From positions 6,069,723-6,133,722 of the forward strand of contig OZ022589.1 of assembly GCA_963669155.1 (NCBI GenBank): 64,000 nt of DNA, written 5' to 3'. Below, in pieces: positions 11,345 to 24,870 of the stretch (the first letter of the stretch is position 1; every line of letters begins with the position of its first letter). Position numbers and translations under genes: made by a program. The stretch is from Arbacia lixula (lineage: Eukaryota; Echinodermata; Echinoidea; Arbacioida; Arbaciidae). The notes beneath the pieces were generated by a model. The model worked only from the letters and a program-made list of their open reading frames with translations, did not search any database and was not told where the DNA came from.

Positions 11345-11485
11345 AGAATTAGAGAGAGGAAGAAAGAAAGAGAGAGAGAGAGAGAAATAGAGAGTCATCA
11401 CCTGGGTTGCCAAGGAGATAAAGAGAGTAGGAGCAAAAGGAGATACAGAGAGAGAGTGAGCGAGAGAGAGAGAGAGAGAGTCATT
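11290..11485. repeat. GA-rich tract at the start of intron 4
   Basis: (GA)n blocks and a poly-G run begin about 12 bases after the donor at 11279. Two copies of a short motif (gggttgccaaggagat) lie inside at 11404 and 11489, so a larger unit was duplicated. Confidence 0.85.
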
Positions 11486-11489
11486 TAGT

Positions 11490-13650
11490 GGGTTGCCAAG
11501 GAGATGGAGGGAGTAAGAACAAGAGGAAAAAGCAGTGATTGCAGCTCTTGTAGTGAGTGAATGTGGTTTAGAAGGAGAGCGGAAGAGATAGAGGGTAGGC
11601 AAAGAGGGTGAAGGAGGGTTTCCACAGAAATGTGGGAAGAAGATGAGGATCGAGGAAAAAGGAGAAGAAGAATGAACAATATGAGTATAGGAGAAATGCA
11701 CAGATATAAGCGAAGGATGAGAAAATGGTTGCTCTTGTGGGGAAACGTAGAACAAGGGGACATATAGAGAATGGGGAGGAGATGGGGAGGTGGAGAAAGA
11801 CAAGATGGGTCACTCTCTCTGACAGAGGTCTGCTTTATCGTGTGACATCTATGTAAGCATAACCCTGAGCCATTATGTGGCTTATCCTCTCTCCCGCAAG
11901 CATCCAAGTCCCTCGAAAGCTCCAGGCTAATTTCGACCTTGTCCCTCTTACATTCAAATATACAATCGTTTCCTCCATATGTACAGTATGTACCTTCACC
12001 AGGCCTTGCATACACTTGTAGGTATATAGAAACACGCTGCCGATAGAGCTGAACTGTTTAGCTCCGCGTCTTCTGCTTGGCTTGAGGTACCCTCGTAAAA
12101 GAGTCTCCTCCGAGGCACTCTTTCTTTCACCCCCTTGTTGTGCTTGTCACACATGATGCACCCTCATGAATATTGATGAGAAGGACCTTCCCTTCCTGTC
12201 TGTATGTGCATACCTCTGACATCTAACTCATACAAGACGAAGGCCTTTATAGAACAAAACTGAGCACCATTTGGCTTTTACGGTTGCAACACTAATTTTT
12301 TTCAAATGAAATTTTTATGAAGAAACATAATGTAAATTCCATTATAAATTAATAAAACATCAAAATAATTCAAGATAGAGCAAAAATCATGGCAATTTGA
12401 AGAGCAAAAGAGGCATTTTAACCTTTTCAGCAAGTTGCCACTTTGAAGATTTAGTGCCCATTTGCCCCTTATTTTGCTTTTAAAAATCATTACGAAGGTA
12501 ACATATATCACTAAATGCCCAAAACAGATTAATTTTTGAATGAAATGTGCTCTTTCTTATGATGCATCTTTTATTTTTAACAATTGATGTCAATAGTTAC
12601 AGCCCCAAACCTCATGGAACTTCGGAATAGGTTTAAGGTTGGCATGGTTTTTCTTGTTTATTGATACTCAAGTATTGCCATTATCAGGTCCAGTCTTACC
12701 GTGTAGGTTTTGTCTTGCCTGTACCATTGTGTATCATGTGGTAATTGTGAATGAATATTGAGGTGTGTATGTGTTTCCATGCGGGGGAAAAACTTCTTGT
12801 TCTGGCCCAAATGAAATAGTCATGTGTTGTTTTGTTGCAAATCATGCTTAATATTCAGGGACCATTTGGCTGATCATTCCTATTCTCATTTGTCTGTGTA
12901 TGTGTGAAATGAAAATCATTAATGAGTACATATTGAGAGTAACAAATGTGTCCAGTTTAGATGTAAATACCTGTATGAGTGTTTCATGAATAGAATTGTA
13001 AATCGTTTTCAGAAATCGGTGTGGAGATTTCAAACGTAATCTGAAAAGTTACCTCACTTTCTGTAATAATTTTTTACTATAAAATCTTTGTTTTTAATGG
13101 AAATTCAATTTGATAACTCATATGCTAGATATTCCTTGTGATATTTATAAGATAATGTGGAGCATTAATGTTAGGTATTTTTTAAGTCTTTGTACGCAAA
13201 TCTTCTCGTCCATGATATTTATAATGAGTCACGTACAAAATGTGCTTCTTCTCACACAAATAGAAGCTGATTTTCTGATATCCTTCTGTTTGTGGGTGAG
13301 TGTGGTTAATTGTCTGAAGGAATTTTGTGTTTCTATGGTAACAGGCTATTTTTCAGCTTCCCAAGGCTTTGGAATCAAGAGCTTATTCGCCTAATTATGT
13401 TCAGGTATATCACTCCTTTTCTATTGGTGTGAAAACTTGAAATCTAATATCATTGTATGAGCAGACATTTGCAGGACACAACTTGCTGACCTGCTTTGTC
13501 ACTGATTACTCATTAAAGTTTTGTAGTCTTTCTTAAGATTTTGTTGATTCTAATGGAAAGATTTTTCCATTTGTCATTAAGGAGTATTAATGATTATATG
13601 GTTGATTTTATTCAAAGAATTTGTGCTATAGTAAGTTGTAACACACATAA
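11490..13650. other. Intron 4, unassigned segment
   Basis: Purine-rich to 11800, then ordinary AT-rich intron. The part at about 12040-12260 is less biased and has few repeats; it may be a conserved non-coding element. No gene found. Confidence 0.35.
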
Positions 13651-13654
13651 ACAT

Positions 13655-13855
13655 GAAGCTTTCTCTTACCCTTTCTCCCTCCTCTTTCTCCACATATTTC
13701 TGTGTATGCTTTGTGTTGTCTCCTCTTCCTTGCTCTTTTCTTTCTCTGTTCTTCTATCACTCCTTTCCCTACCTCCCTCTCTCCCTCCCCATTTCCCTTT
13801 CTTCTCTCTATCCCTTCTCTCTCTTTATTACTCCCCTTCTCCCCTCTTTTCTTAA
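13655..13855. repeat. CT-rich tract
   Basis: About 200 bp of C/T-rich simple sequence on the + strand. Confidence 0.85.
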
Positions 13856-13859
13856 ATAA

Positions 13860-14604
13860 TTTTAGATTTTTTTTTAGAAATTTTAGAAAAAAATATTACT
13901 CAGAAGAAAGGAAGGAGAAGATGGAGAGAAAAGGAATGAACACAAAATAAGACAGAAAAACCCCAAAGATAAAGAGAATGTTAACACTTCTTTCACATTG
14001 TACAAGGAATGCATACAAGTGAGCTTTAAATTTTCAGATATATCTACATCTAGCCAATATCCCATAATCATGGATAATAATGTATGCTGCTTCAAATCCT
14101 CACTCTCGATATGCTCCTTTAAAGTAATTACATTGCCATGGCAGCTCTTCACCCGTCATCAACCCAATCTGTGTGTTCGAGTATTTCTCAGACTTCCTCT
14201 CAGAACAAGACTGCTTCTGACAAAATAAAAGAGAAGATCGTTTCCATAGCAACTGGTCTCTGTTTCTTCTCCATCAACACAAAGGGAGATCTGTGTTGAG
14301 CATTATCTGCCTGCTGTAGAATTTCTTCAGATAACAACTCCTTTAATCACACATTTTTATCCTATTTTGCGGAATTTGGAATTGCAATGAAGTTTCCCCT
14401 GTAAGTATATTCACAACACAAAGAAAAGCATTGATTGTGGTGTGGTGTGTGTACGTGTACGTCATATCTCAGCTGTCAGAAGGGAAAGTTTCCATGTGCT
14501 CACATGAATAAGCTTGTGAGGTTCAATGACCATGTAAGAATATTGGATGTGTTTGGAGAAAAGAAAGTTTAGAAAGCCACTAAGAGGATGATGTTATAGA
14601 CTGT
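13860..14604. other. Intron 4, unassigned segment
   Basis: AT-rich intron with no recognised feature, directly left of the large inverted array. Confidence 0.35.
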
Positions 14605-17600
14605 GGGCTACCTGGACCCCCCATCCCCCCCCCTTAGCCACAATTTTCTTTTGGGTTTTTCTCTTAGCCAGGACCCTCAGCTATCAGAATCTGCCTGTTT
14701 GCCTTTGTGCTGGTGGTGGGTGTGGCCTACAGAGCCGTTGTCATGGGAATGCATCAGTGAAATATTGGCATTTTAGAAATTGCCATCCTCCTCTCAAATA
14801 TTAACACAAAAATACAAAATTAGTGTCTAACTATACATTTTACAAGTTGCCCAGTTGATTCTGATAGGAATCTAAGCCAGTTAAGCACAAGATCATGCAC
14901 AAAAATGGTTATTGCCATGGAAACGATGAGAAAAAAGGCATTTTTTTAGTTAGCAATTCAAATATATGTTAATAGGCAACTCAAAGTAAAATCGCCGCTT
15001 CTAAAAGGGTGAATATCAAGATATCAGACTCATATCAATGAAGACTGAGGTATTTTTAAGTGCGAACAGCCATGCATTAGAGCACCGTTGCTATGACAAC
15101 ACCATGGTGCAAGAAATAGTAAAATTACAGAAAAATAAGAAATTGCCATACATTTATCATATTGCGACCTAAAAACACAAAATTAGTGTTCTAGTATCCA
15201 TTTATGGAGGTGCCCAGTTGATTCAGCTTGAAATTTAAGTCATAACAGATCACGATGATGCCGAAAAATGATAGTTGCCATGGAAACGATATGAACCAAA
15301 AAGGCAATTTTGTTAGAAAACCATTCAAATATATGTGCACACACATCAAAAACCTAACCCTAGTTTATAGTTTTATGCATATTTAGATGTCAGAATAGTA
15401 GCAATCAAGATTAAGTCATTCCTAAGTGATAACTATCACCCATAAGATGACTGTTGCTATGACAACACCATGGTACCAAAAATATTGAACTTACAGAAAT
15501 ATAAGAAAGTGCCATATATTTCTCAAATGGTAACATAAAAACACAATATTAGTGCCTAAGTATACATTTATCATGGTGCCCAATTGATTCTGATTGGAAT
15601 CTTAGTCATGTAAGGTCATGATCATACCTAGAAATCGTGGTTGTCATGGAAACGATACATAAAAAATTTATTTCCTTTTACAAAACCATTAAAATATTTG
15701 TAATTACACAGCAAAAACCTAATCCTAGTTTATAGTTTGATGAATATTTAGATGCCACAAAAGTAGCAATCAAGCTTGAGTCATTTCTGAGTGATAACTG
15801 TCACTTATAAGATGACTGTTGCTATGACAACACCATGTTACTGAAAATATTGAACTTACAGAAATATAAGAAAGTGCCATATATTTCTCAAATGGTAACA
15901 TAAAAGCACAATAGTAGCGTCTAAGTATACATTTTGCAAGGTGCCCAATGGATTCTGATTGAAATCTTAGTCATTTAAGGTCAAGTTCACGGTCAAAATA
16001 TGTGTATTTCTACAGTTACGATACGAAAAAATGGTGATTTTTAGTGCAAAAGGGTAGCGCAAAACTTATTCCCAGTTTGCAGTATTATGATGGCTTATAT
16101 TTTCAAATGATATGAATCAATATTATTGAATTCTTAGGTGTTTATGGTCATGCCTATTTTGTAATCAATGTGAACTACTTGGTTGTTAGCATACGCAATG
16201 TATCACTTAAATATATACATCTCACCCTTTTAGCACCAAAAGACACACTGAAAGTGTATAGGGGCTATGAATTTCAAGCTTTCCAGACGAATGCCTTCAA
16301 GATTTGTTGTCAAATATTGTTGCTTTAGCAAGTACATAACAAAAATACAAATTATTAGAGAATTCAACCTAGGAAACACCACAAAATGTATCAAAAGTAA
16401 CAAGGTACATGTACATGTATATGACTTTTGTATCAAAAGTAACAAGGTACATGTGCATGACTTTTGTAACTGTGCTTCTGATTGTACATAAGATCCGAAA
16501 ATTCAAGGTTGTCGAGGTCATGCATAATTGCCAGGTACAATGTCAATACACTGGTGCAAAATATTGAATGTATTATACCATAATATGATGTATTATGCTA
16601 CATTGATGTTATATGTACATATACATATGTAGTTTTATGAACTCAATAGTAAAGTGAAAATATAATACCATACAATTCAATTTGAATTGTCAACTTCATC
16701 ACTGTCACCATCCACAGACTCTTCCTGCACATTGTAAAACATGTATCTTAGTATGCTGGACATCCTCATCCTGAGCATGCAACATACATGTACCATGGTG
16801 AGATACCATGACAATGGCCTAACACCAACAAAATCAGTTGAAAAGAAATCACACAAATAACGAGATACATTCACCAAGGCGATAAGAAAGCACAAGAGAT
16901 GAAAGTGCCTCACATCACCTTGGTATCGCTTTGTACGTGCTTAGGATATCAATTTTATTTTTGCCGCCATGGTGTTGTCATAGCAACAGTCATTCGAGGT
17001 ATGACAATAATCATGATTACTGCCATTCTGGCATGTAAATATTCATATCACTATAAACTAGGATTAGGTTTTAGGCGATGTATTTATATATATTTGAATG
17101 ATTTTCTAACAAAATTACCTTTTTGGTTCATATTGTTTCCATGGCAACTACCATTTTTAGGCATCATCCTGATCTGTTATAACTTAAATTCCAATCTGAA
17201 TCAACTGGGCACCTTAATAAATGTGTACTCGAACACTGATTTGTGCTTTTAGGTCACCATATGAAAAATATATGGCAATTTCATATAGTTCTGTAATTTT
17301 ACTACTTCTGTCACCATGGTGTTGTCATAGCAACGGTGCTCTTATGCATGGCTGTTCGCACTTAAAATACCTCAGTCTTCATTGATCATGAGTCTGATAT
17401 CTTAAAATTTACATTTTTAAAAGCAGGGATTTGGCTTTGAGTTGCCTACTAACATATATTTGAATCGTTAACTAAAAATGCCCTTTTCTGATCGTTTCCA
17501 TGGCAATACCCATGTTTTACGCATGATCTTGTCATTAATTCGCTTAGATTCCCATCAGAATGAACTGGGCAACTTGTGGAATGTATACTTAGACACAAAT

Positions 17601-19330
17601 TTTGTTTTTTTATGTTACTTTTTCAGAAATATATGGCAGTTTTGTAACTTCCTGAAATTCCAAAATTTCACTGACACGTTACCATGGCAACAGCCCTGGA
17701 GGCCACACCCATCACCAGCGCAATGGCAAACAGCCAGATTCTGACAGCTTAGGGTCCTGCCTAACATGAAAACATGGTTTTAAATTGTGGCTAAGGGGGG
17801 GGGGGGCGGGGGGAGGGGAGACGTTGTCGGTTTGCGGCCCATGGCCTACATATATTTGAATGTTTTTCTTACAAAATTGCTTTTTCTTTTCACAGCATTT
17901 CCATGGCAACAACCATTTTAGGCACAATTGTGATCTCTAATAAATTAGATTACAATCATAACCAACTGTGGACTATGGTAAATGTATACCTAGACACGTA
18001 TTTTCTGTTTTTAAGTTACCATATGAGAAATATATGACACTTTCTTATAATTCAGTAATTTCAGTATTTTTGACATCATGGTGTTGTCAGAGCAATGGTA
18101 TTTTTTTGCACGACAGTTACTGCAAATAAATGACTTAAGCTTTTTTGCAACTATTCTGGCATGTAAATATTCATCAAATCTTAACGAAGAATTAGGTTTT
18201 GTGCTGTAAATTTACAGATATTTGAATACTTTTCTAACAAAAATACCCTTTTTTACATGTCGTTTCCATGGTAACGACTATTTTAGGTATGATAATGACC
18301 TTACATGACTTAGATTCTGATCAGAATCAACAGGGCGCCTTGATAAATGTATACTTAGACGCTAATATTGTGTTGTTATGTTAACATTTGAGAAATTAAT
18401 GGCACTTTCTTATATTTCTGTAAGTTCAATATTTTTGGTACCATGGTGTTGTCATAGCAACAGTCATCTTATGGGTGACAGTTATCACTTAGAAACGACT
18501 CAATCTTCATTGCTACTATTCTGGCAACTAAATATTCATAAAACTATAAACTTGGATTAGGTTTTTTGCTGCATATTTACATATATTTGAATGATTTTCT
18601 AACAAAATTACCTTTTTGGTTCGTATCGTTTCCATGGCAACTACTAATTTTTGGCATTATCGTGATCTGTTATGACTTAAATTCCAATCTAAATCAACTG
18701 GGCACCTTCATAAATGTATACTTGAACACTAATTTTGTGTTTTTAGGTCGCCATATGATAAATAGATGGCAATTTCTAATTTTTCTGTAATTTTAGTATT
18801 TCGTGCACCGTGGTGTTGTCATAGCAACGGTGCTCTTATGCATGACTGTTCGCACTTAAAAATACCTCATTCTTCATCGATATGAGTCTGATATCTTAAT
18901 ATTCACACTTTTTGAAGCGGCGATTTGACTTTGAGTTGCCTATTAACATATATTTGAATTGCTATCTAAAAAAATACATTTTTTCTGATCGTTTCCATGG
19001 CAATAACCATTTTTTACGCATGATAATGGCCTTAATTGCCTTAGATTCCTATCAGAATCAACTGGGCAACTTTTGAAATGTATACTTAGACACAAATTTT
19101 GTCTTTTTATGTTACTATTCAAGAAATATATGGCAATTTTGGAACTTCCTCAAATTCCAAAATTTCACTGACATGTTACCATGGCAACAGCCCTGGAGGC
19201 CACACCCACCACCAGCGCAATGGCAAACAGGCAGATTCTGACAGCTGAGGGTCCTGCCTAACATAAAAACATGGTTTGAAATTGTGGCTAAGGGGGGGGG
19301 GGACCTTTTCGGTTTCTGGCCCATGGCCTA
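14605..19330. mobile_element. Large inverted (foldback) array of about 366-bp units
   Basis: The left arm (about 14605-16100) has four degenerate head-to-tail units spaced about 366 bp apart, each marked by a core like gccatggaaacgat (14910, 15277, 15643, 16010) and by cagtaacaaca-type cores. The right arm (about 16960-19330) carries the reverse complement (gtttccatggcaac near 17138, 17497, 17898, 18263, 18629, 18990; ccatggtgttgtcatagcaa near 16969, 17317, 18441). Both outer ends carry the same terminal block in opposite orientation: poly-C/G run, then ttagccacaa, ggaccctcagc, cagaatctgcctgtttgcc, ggtgggtgtggcc. The block recurs internally at about 17680-17850, so the right arm is a doubled module. 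The spacer is about 16100-16960. No transposase seen. The whole is probably a composite foldback transposon. Confidence 0.82.
16387..16472. repeat. 42-bp direct tandem duplication
   Basis: Two adjacent near-identical copies (tgtatcaaaagtaacaaggt, then acatgtacatg...gactttt) in the spacer of the inverted array. Confidence 0.88.
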
Positions 19331-19334
19331 TTAG

Positions 19335-21370
19335 GAGTAATAAGATATGTTCCGATTGGTAGGTATATAAACCATGATCGCTTGCCACCCAGACATAGAG
19401 CAGCTACAAATAATTATTAGTTAATAAGAGAGAAATATATTTACCAATTGTCTCCAATATCAACTGCTGCCTTACAGGTTTTATGTGTCCTTTTTAGGTA
19501 GAATGGTGCATAAGGAGTGAATGTGAAATTTAACCTGTTTTGAGATAATCCAGCTATATATACTTAAGTATTCGTTGGCCAGGTGTTTAAAGTATTAGTC
19601 ACTTTTAAGCTGTCACACTTTTAAGCTGACATTTTTGGGTGCAGTTTTCTTCTCTCTTGTTTCTCTAGACAATTTCCAGCCCATTTCAACCTGCAGAGCT
19701 GGACAGGTATATTTCCTTGTCAGATTCATAGTTTGCAGTTGCGCTCTAGCACAGTATGCAGAAGCTATTACTTTAACTCTTAGCTCGCTTCGTTCGACTC
19801 GCGGCACATACAGCGGGCTGCCAAGTTCGACTCAAGTCACATTTCGCGCACAATGCATACGGAACGCATTTAATTGTATTTTGCGCACACACATACAATA
19901 GCGACAAACTGCTACCTCCCTATATAACAATAAGAGGATCAAAGTATCAATAGGCAGGAAGTCTCCCAGGACAGGAAGTCTATTGAGAAGTACCCAGGGT
20001 CAATTTCAATAGAGGAGTTTAGTTCATCATGTTCATTGTTAGTTTATTCTTTTTGAATGCCCCATTTAAATCTAAATCTAAATTGCTTGGCTCATTATTC
20101 CCATAAAGACATGGGTTTGGTATGTAATGAAAGCTAAAGAACACATCTTTTCTATAAACTAACTTAAGAGAATAACCTTCATTAGGAAATATTGAACATA
20201 AGAGGTATAAGTTATAAGGTATAAACGATAATTTAGACAGAATGTAAAGTTATCATTCTCAGAATCTATGATATTATACATGAAAAAAATAATACCATTG
20301 GCAAGAGTATTAATTTCTCTTAGACTTTGCTACACATTTTTTTTTCATCACGACAAGCCAATAAAAAGTTATTGCAAGTTGAGTAAGACAGGGCATGCAA
20401 AGCCCCTCTGAATGTGGCACCCTGAAATTAATGTGGCGCAGGGGGGATAGTGTGCGTGGCGGGCAAAGAGTTAAAAACCTTGATTGAAGCATTTGATTTT
20501 GATCTGCGTAATATGAACAATTTATTATTTTGTAAGACCAGTCTAATAAAACACTAGCCATATCATCTTGCTTTAGTGTAAGTTTATTGGTTAATAAATA
20601 TGGTCTCTTTGTATAATTTAGGGAGATAAAGCACCCTTAGCTATTGTTTGGGATTGTTTTAATGTCTGAATGGTAAAAAAACAACAACAGATTTTGGACT
20701 AGTAGTCTTAATTCTATCAGGAATATTTACCATAATATGATAAAGTAGAAGTTGTAAAACCTCTTCTGTGTTTCTCTCATGTGAGCCCCCCCCCCCCCTC
20801 CCTCTCTTGAAATCATGAATTTTTAATTGCATAGATTTGCAGGACCACAAAAACCACTGTAAAGCATGTTTGGTAAGTTGGGTTTATCAATAATTATGTT
20901 TTTACAAATCTCCTTTTACCAAAGCTGTGCAACAAAATGCCATGTGAAGTCTGTAGTCTTTAGCCATTTCATAAGCAAGTCGGTACATGCCAGGTAATGT
21001 TATTATTTATTACATCAAGTGTTGAGTAATCATCGAAACTGGAAAAGAAAAGGAAATTAGAAACACAGGAAGGGGGAGATGAATTCAGGGAGTTCCTTTG
21101 CCAGGGGATTGCTTTTTGGTTTTGTTGTTCTGAGAAAGATGTACAAGGTTCTTTGTTCATGTTCATGAATGCTGGTGATTCTCAGGGCATTGACCTACAC
21201 GCTACATGAGAGATGGTGAGGGGGAAACACACACATTTCCTGCTTTAGTAAAAGGGCTTGTAAGAGAATGGAAGGCTGGACACGTCTTAGTGTTTTCCTG
21301 TGGGGGAGGTTGACAACCAGTAATGCTTGCGAATGTTAATTGCGGATGGAAGAGATTTATGGCCCGTGTG
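19335..21370. other. Intron 4, unassigned segment
   Basis: AT-rich intron with a poly-C run at 20788. Short open frames have no recognisable product. Confidence 0.4.
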
Positions 21371-21381
21371 ATGAAGAGATG

Positions 21382-21383
<2 letters not shown>

Positions 21384-21424
<41 letters not shown>

Positions 21425-21425
21425 A
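21384..21425. repeat. (GA)n microsatellite
   Basis: A short uninterrupted (GA)n run. Confidence 0.9.
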
Positions 21426-21529
21426 AAGGGGTGGGTGGATGGATTGGATTGAGGAGAACATGAGAAATGTTATGAATGATAGTACTCTAGAGAGAGAATG
21501 GGGAGGAAAAAAACAAGAATAATCAAATG

Positions 21530-21925
21530 AGATTGAGAGTCGTATAGAGTGACAGTGACATAAGCAAAGACATACCAGATGGACAGAAAACAGCAGAGAA
21601 ATAGTGAGAAATTACATGTTGCGAAACACCTCAACCAGTCAAAGAAATCAACAGGGTCTCGAGGGATGTCGACCCCGGAAAGCAAAATACAAATTCAAAA
21701 GGTAAAGAAAGACAGTGCTTAATAAGAGATTATTGAGATTGAGAGTCGTACATAGTTAAAAGCAAAGACATACAGATGGACAGAAAACAGAGACAGAGAA
21801 ATAGTGAGAAATTATATGTTGCAAAACATCTCTACCAGTCAAAGAAATCAACTGGGTCTCAAAGGGATGTAGATCCTGGAAAGCAAAATAAAACTCATAA
21901 GTTAAAGAAAGACAATACAAAAATT
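21530..21925. repeat. Tandem duplication, about 200-bp unit
   Basis: Two copies (about 21530-21720 and 21733-21925) share gattgagagtcgta, cagatggacagaaaacag, aatagtgagaaatta, ccagtcaaagaaatcaac, gggtctc and aaagaaagaca in the same order. Confidence 0.88.
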
Positions 21926-22581
21926 GAGAGAAGTCTTCCATCCAGACATTTTGTGAAATATTAGATGCAAGAGCCTTTGTTAACCCTCTCAGTACTGACC
22001 ATTGATAGTCCCATGTTCATTATAACACTATTTATTGCCTGTGGGACTAATAGAGTTAAAATGCTACTTTTCAACCTGCCTATCTCAGACGAGTCTTGCG
22101 TGTGTCAACACACACTGTCAGGCCCTGCACACACAAACTGTAACTAGCATCAGCAGTTGGCAGGAGTATCTTCACATCCTAAGTAGAAAGCCTTTGAGAG
22201 CGTCTTGTCAAACAAACCTCCCATCTCTTGAAACCCGCATTTGTGCTCATCTCAGCTTTGCTGACTAGGGATGCAGTGTATGTCAGGGATTTCTGGATAT
22301 CTGGCCTAGTAATAATCATAGCCTGTACAGTGAAACTTGTCTTAGTGGCCACTTGTATAGAAAGATCACTTGCCTGTCAAGACCATAATCCCAGCATACT
22401 GGATGATGTTGCAATTTTCATCATGAACTTCTGGCTGTCTTGAAATCAACATCACAGTCCAAGCAATGGGGTATACAGTACAGCCTGCTTCAGTGATTAC
22501 CTGTATAGAAAGAATTTTCTTCCAATTTCTGTGGTTTTTACAAAATTTCATTTTCTTGACTTGCAAAAGGGCTACCTTGTC

Positions 22582-22941
22582 TTTAAAGGGCATACTGTAC
22601 TGGGAAGGCAAAAAGCCTTCAAAAGGTAATTGTTAGCAATCTTCTTGCCAATGGTCTTAAGTTCATGTATTGTCCATTTTAGAAACTTGCTGAAATTTAT
22701 TTGCCCTCAAATGATCCATAATTGGAGTGATTAAATTCTCAAAATGTTCGGGCCGAACATTTTGAGGATTTGTGATTTAATCACTCATTACTCAAAATGT
22801 AAATCATTTGAGGGCAAATAAATTTCAACAAGCTTCTAAAATGGACAATACATGAATTTAAGACCATTGGTAAGAAGATTGCTAACAAAATTACCTTTTG
22901 AAGGCTTTTTTGCCTTCCCAGTACAGTATATGCCCTTTAAA
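22582..22941. mobile_element. Palindromic MITE, family A, copy 1
   Basis: A 360-bp near-perfect palindrome with almost no spacer. It begins tttaaagggcatactgtact, ends with the complement, and has its centre at aatgttcgggccgaacatt (about 22743). Both halves carry gcaatcttcttgccaatgg and tttatttgccctcaaatga or their complements. Two related copies lie at 23985 and 32198. Non-coding; a hairpin-forming non-autonomous element. Confidence 0.93.
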
Positions 22942-23054
22942 AGTAGTTTACTGTAGATCTAGAGCGTTCATCATTGCAGAGCATGCATGCTAAATCCAGT
23001 GCATTCCACATGCTCCTTGGTCTATACCAACAGCATTACCAGACTCCAGGACAG

Positions 23055-23302
23055 AGTAGGTTTAACCGTCTCAGTCCCATTGGTACACACATGTGTAGCA
23101 AACCACTGGAGCTTTCGTAGATTGGTGTTGAGAGGGTTACTCTTCTCAGTCCCATTGCCACACATGTGTAACACACCAATATGGTTTTTCACAGCTTGGT
23201 ACTGAGAGGGTATATTAACCTTTCTCAGTCCCATAGACACATACATGTGTAACACACCAATGGGGCTTTTGTAGCGTAGTATTTAGAGGGTTAACAGGGA
23301 TG
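23055..23302. repeat. About 85-bp tandem repeat, three units
   Basis: Three degenerate units each contain ctcagtcccat, acacatgtgtagc or acatgtgtaacacaccaat, and end in tgagagggtta. The ends (ctctcagt and actgagaggg) recur as short dispersed motifs at 21980, 31564 and 58610-58695. Confidence 0.85.
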
Positions 23303-23984
23303 ACAGGATCTTTTTATGGGGGAAGGGGGGAGATGTTTGTTGTCTTACAATCAGTGAAGATTTAGGAAGATTTTCTGGTACTTCAGCGAGTCACGTTTCA
23401 CATCTTCAAAATTGTGTACATTGTACCTCTTTGTGAGCATGCACGGCTAGGAAGTTCAAGCTATTGGTATAGTCTTTGCTTAAGACTTACATGCTGTGAA
23501 TCATGTTAACATAAGATGTGGATTGAAAGTGATGTATTTGTTTTGCTGACCCATATCCTGTAATTGGACTAAATATATATTAATATTTATAGTTGGAGCC
23601 TCTGCTGCAGATTCAAACTGTCATGAATTAATTTGATTGGAACTTACAAAATGAAGAGTGTAGGTTATAGTTATTAGATTGAGAGTTGAGACCCAAAACT
23701 TTTACATCTTTTTCATTGGATGTGGATAAACGGCAAAATTGTATGTATTTCACTACTCACACTGACAATATCAATTACATTTGTGGGCTTTAATACATGT
23801 ATGTAAATTATTTGATTCAAGTTATTTTTTATGTCTACATACATCAAGTAGAGCATATCTGAAAAGGTGCTCCAACATGACACCATCATTTATGTTAATC
23901 ATTCGAAAAGGTAGCCAATTTGCGATGAAAATAATTTCACAAAAAATATCAGTGCAATCTCAATATCTGATGTATACATGGCAA

Positions 23985-24352
23985 TTTAAAGGGAGTATAC
24001 TGTGCTGGGAAGACAAAATGGCCTTCAAAACGTGATCATGAGCAATCTTCTTGCCAATGGTCTTAAATTCATATATTGTCTATTTCAGAAACTTGCTGAA
24101 TGTCATTTGCCCTAGAATTATCCACATTTGGAGTAATTAGTGATTAAATCACAAATCCTCAAATTGTTCGGGCCGAACATTTCAAGGATTTGTGATTCGA
24201 TTCACTCCAAATGTGGATCATATGAGGTAAGATAACTTACAGCAAGTTTCTAAAATGGACAGTACATGAATGTAAGACCATTGGCAAGAAGATTGCTCAC
24301 GATCACCTTTTGAAGGCCTTTTTGTCTTCCCAGTACAGTATGCTCCCTTCAA
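23985..24352. mobile_element. Palindromic MITE, family A, copy 2
   Basis: Same structure as the 22582 copy: ttaaagggagtatactgtgc at the left, attgttcgggccgaacatt near the centre, and gtacagtatgctccctt at the right. More substitutions than copy 1. Confidence 0.9.
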
Positions 24353-24559
24353 TACCAACTAGCCTAATATTGATAGTATTAAAAAAAAACATGTTAATGC
24401 CTAGAATGACATATATACCAAAAGTGAGGTTAAAACCGGGGTGAAAATGTCCTCATTCATGAACTGGCATTTCTAAGAAGTGAAGGTGGGGTGATATCAT
24501 ATCATTTTGTGTATAGCAGGTGTAGAAGTGCAACAAGCGGCACTGGCAGAGTTAACTCT

Positions 24560-24870
24560 TTAAGTTGAAAAGCTTACCCAATGCTGCTGTGTTTGAGGAG
24601 GGCTTCCCGTTCGTGTATATCCAGCGTAAATTGTGTTTGAAGTCATGCCCTCTTCCGTGTTTTCACCCGCCATGCTCCCTCCCCCTCTAATTTTATTGAC
24701 GTCAGAGCGTGTGATGTGCTTCCACACTCTCCCTTCCCTCCGCTGCTTGTTTTCCTCTGCCAAACGAGGGCCGAGAAAGAGATGTATGGGCGTATTAGCG
24801 GATTTCAAAATAGCATGCTGTCAGTGTGATTATCAAAGAGCATTGGCTTTTATTTCTATTTAGCACACCC
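24560..24870. promoter_or_regulatory. Candidate conserved non-coding element
   Basis: Repeat-free, compositionally balanced sequence in an AT-rich intron, with dense motif-like strings (ttgacgtcagag, a CRE-like site; gattatcaaagagc, a TCF-like site). This is inferred from composition and motifs alone. Confidence 0.25.
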
